From: Alistipes sp.
GTDB taxonomy: Bacteria; Bacteroidota; Bacteroidia; Bacteroidales; Rikenellaceae
Assembly: GCA_017391185.1 (NCBI GenBank)
Contig: JAFOZN010000022.1
Location: 1 to 14,715, forward strand
Length of the DNA: 14,715 bases
Reading direction: 5' to 3'
Shown here: positions 14,334 to 14,715 of the stretch, piece after piece
How the letters are laid out: each line of letters opens with the position of its first letter
Numbering within the stretch: position 1 is the first letter of the stretch
The notes under the pieces: generated by a model
What the model was told of the DNA's origin: nothing
The model's database searches: none
What the model saw: the letters and a program-made list of their open reading frames with translations, nothing else
Translations under genes and position numbers: made by a program

Positions 14334-14715
14334 ATGGATAGTATTTGTCGATATAGTCTTGGATGCAGTATTAGGTCTGTGGCGGTGTGTTTGGTGATAT
14401 TGTTATTACCTGTGTTGGCAGGTTGTATCAAGGATGAGAAATTTACACATGAAAACACTACTTTAGTGAGTGTGGGGGATATTGCTCCAGATTTTGAGGT
14501 TGAACTCCTTGACGGTACGAGCCGCCAACTCTCACACTTTAGGGGCGAGGTGGTGATGTTGATCTTTTTCTCGGCGGGTTGCCCCGATTGCCATGCTGAG
14601 TTTAGGGAGTTGCAAGGTCTTATCTCTCAAGTGGAGCCTGAGTTTAATATATTGGCAATATCCAGAGCCGATGGCGAGCAGGAGGTGCGAGATTTTGTCG
14701 AGCAGTATGAGTTGA
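14334..14715 (+). CDS. TlpA/thioredoxin-like lipoprotein (3' truncated)
   Basis: The first 127 codons are present and the gene runs off the right edge. The N terminus has a signal peptide with a lipobox, LAGC, with lipidated Cys31, so the product is an envelope lipoprotein facing the periplasm or the outer membrane. A redoxin domain starts at about residue 46 ('VGDIAPDFEVELLDG'), and its redox pair is Cys83-Pro-Asp-Cys86 in 'FFSAGCPDCH'. The Trp common before the first Cys of thioredoxins is Gly here, a variant I associate with Bacteroidetes redoxins. Likely roles are thiol-disulfide exchange, for example reduction of periplasmic proteins or of cytochrome c apoproteins, but the substrate is unknown. 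An AhpC/TSA-type peroxidase is less likely because a CxxC is present. The start is supported by the lipoprotein signal and by a promoter 27 nt upstream. Confidence 0.85.
   Translation, partial: MDSICRYSLGCSIRSVAVCLVILLLPVLAGCIKDEKFTHENTTLVSVGDIAPDFEVELLDGTSRQLSHFRGEVVMLIFFSAGCPDCHAEFRELQGLISQVEPEFNILAISRADGEQEVRDFVEQYEL

Overview
The window is ordinary chromosomal DNA from a member of the Bacteroidota, most likely Bacteroidales. A Rikenellaceae/Alistipes-like host is possible, but the genus cannot be fixed from sequence alone. The evidence is the Bacteroidetes-type ParC and GyrA sequences, the LolA-like gene directly behind ftsK, start sites mostly without Shine-Dalgarno sequences, and three intergenic promoters matching the Bacteroidetes sigma architecture (TTTG-like -33, 19-20 nt spacer, perfect TAnnTTTG -7). 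All twelve genes lie on the + strand. I see no mobile element, CRISPR array, tRNA or rRNA.

Region 1 (1-7917) looks like one long housekeeping transcription unit: the last 31 codons of parE, then parC (topoisomerase IV), aroK (shikimate kinase), murI (glutamate racemase), ftsK (chromosome translocase) and a lolA-like lipoprotein carrier. Gaps are short (21, 12, -1, 59 and 56 nt), and no intrinsic terminator is visible before lolA. The genes combine chromosome decatenation and segregation with cell-wall and envelope supply.

Region 2 (7918-8959) holds a secreted alpha/beta hydrolase of unknown substrate, closed by a strong intrinsic terminator. Region 3 (8960-13228) starts with a 225-nt gyrA upstream region containing a promoter, a tandem 8-bp repeat and a strong Shine-Dalgarno. 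gyrA follows, then a secreted TPR protein whose codon choice suggests high expression, then a second strong terminator.

Region 4 (13229-14280) is a two-gene unit under a textbook promoter: a DUF2089-type zinc-ribbon/HTH protein and a five-helix Yip1-like membrane protein. Its terminator overlaps the promoter of the last gene, a TlpA/thioredoxin-like lipoprotein cut off by the window edge.

I did not find a clearly new multi-gene system. The observations most worth following are a sliding-clamp-binding-like pentapeptide (QLNLF) at the extreme C terminus of ParC, a repeated short motif in the FtsK linker, a helically phased 8-bp tandem repeat in the gyrA leader, and a terminator whose T-tract supplies the -33 element of the next promoter.
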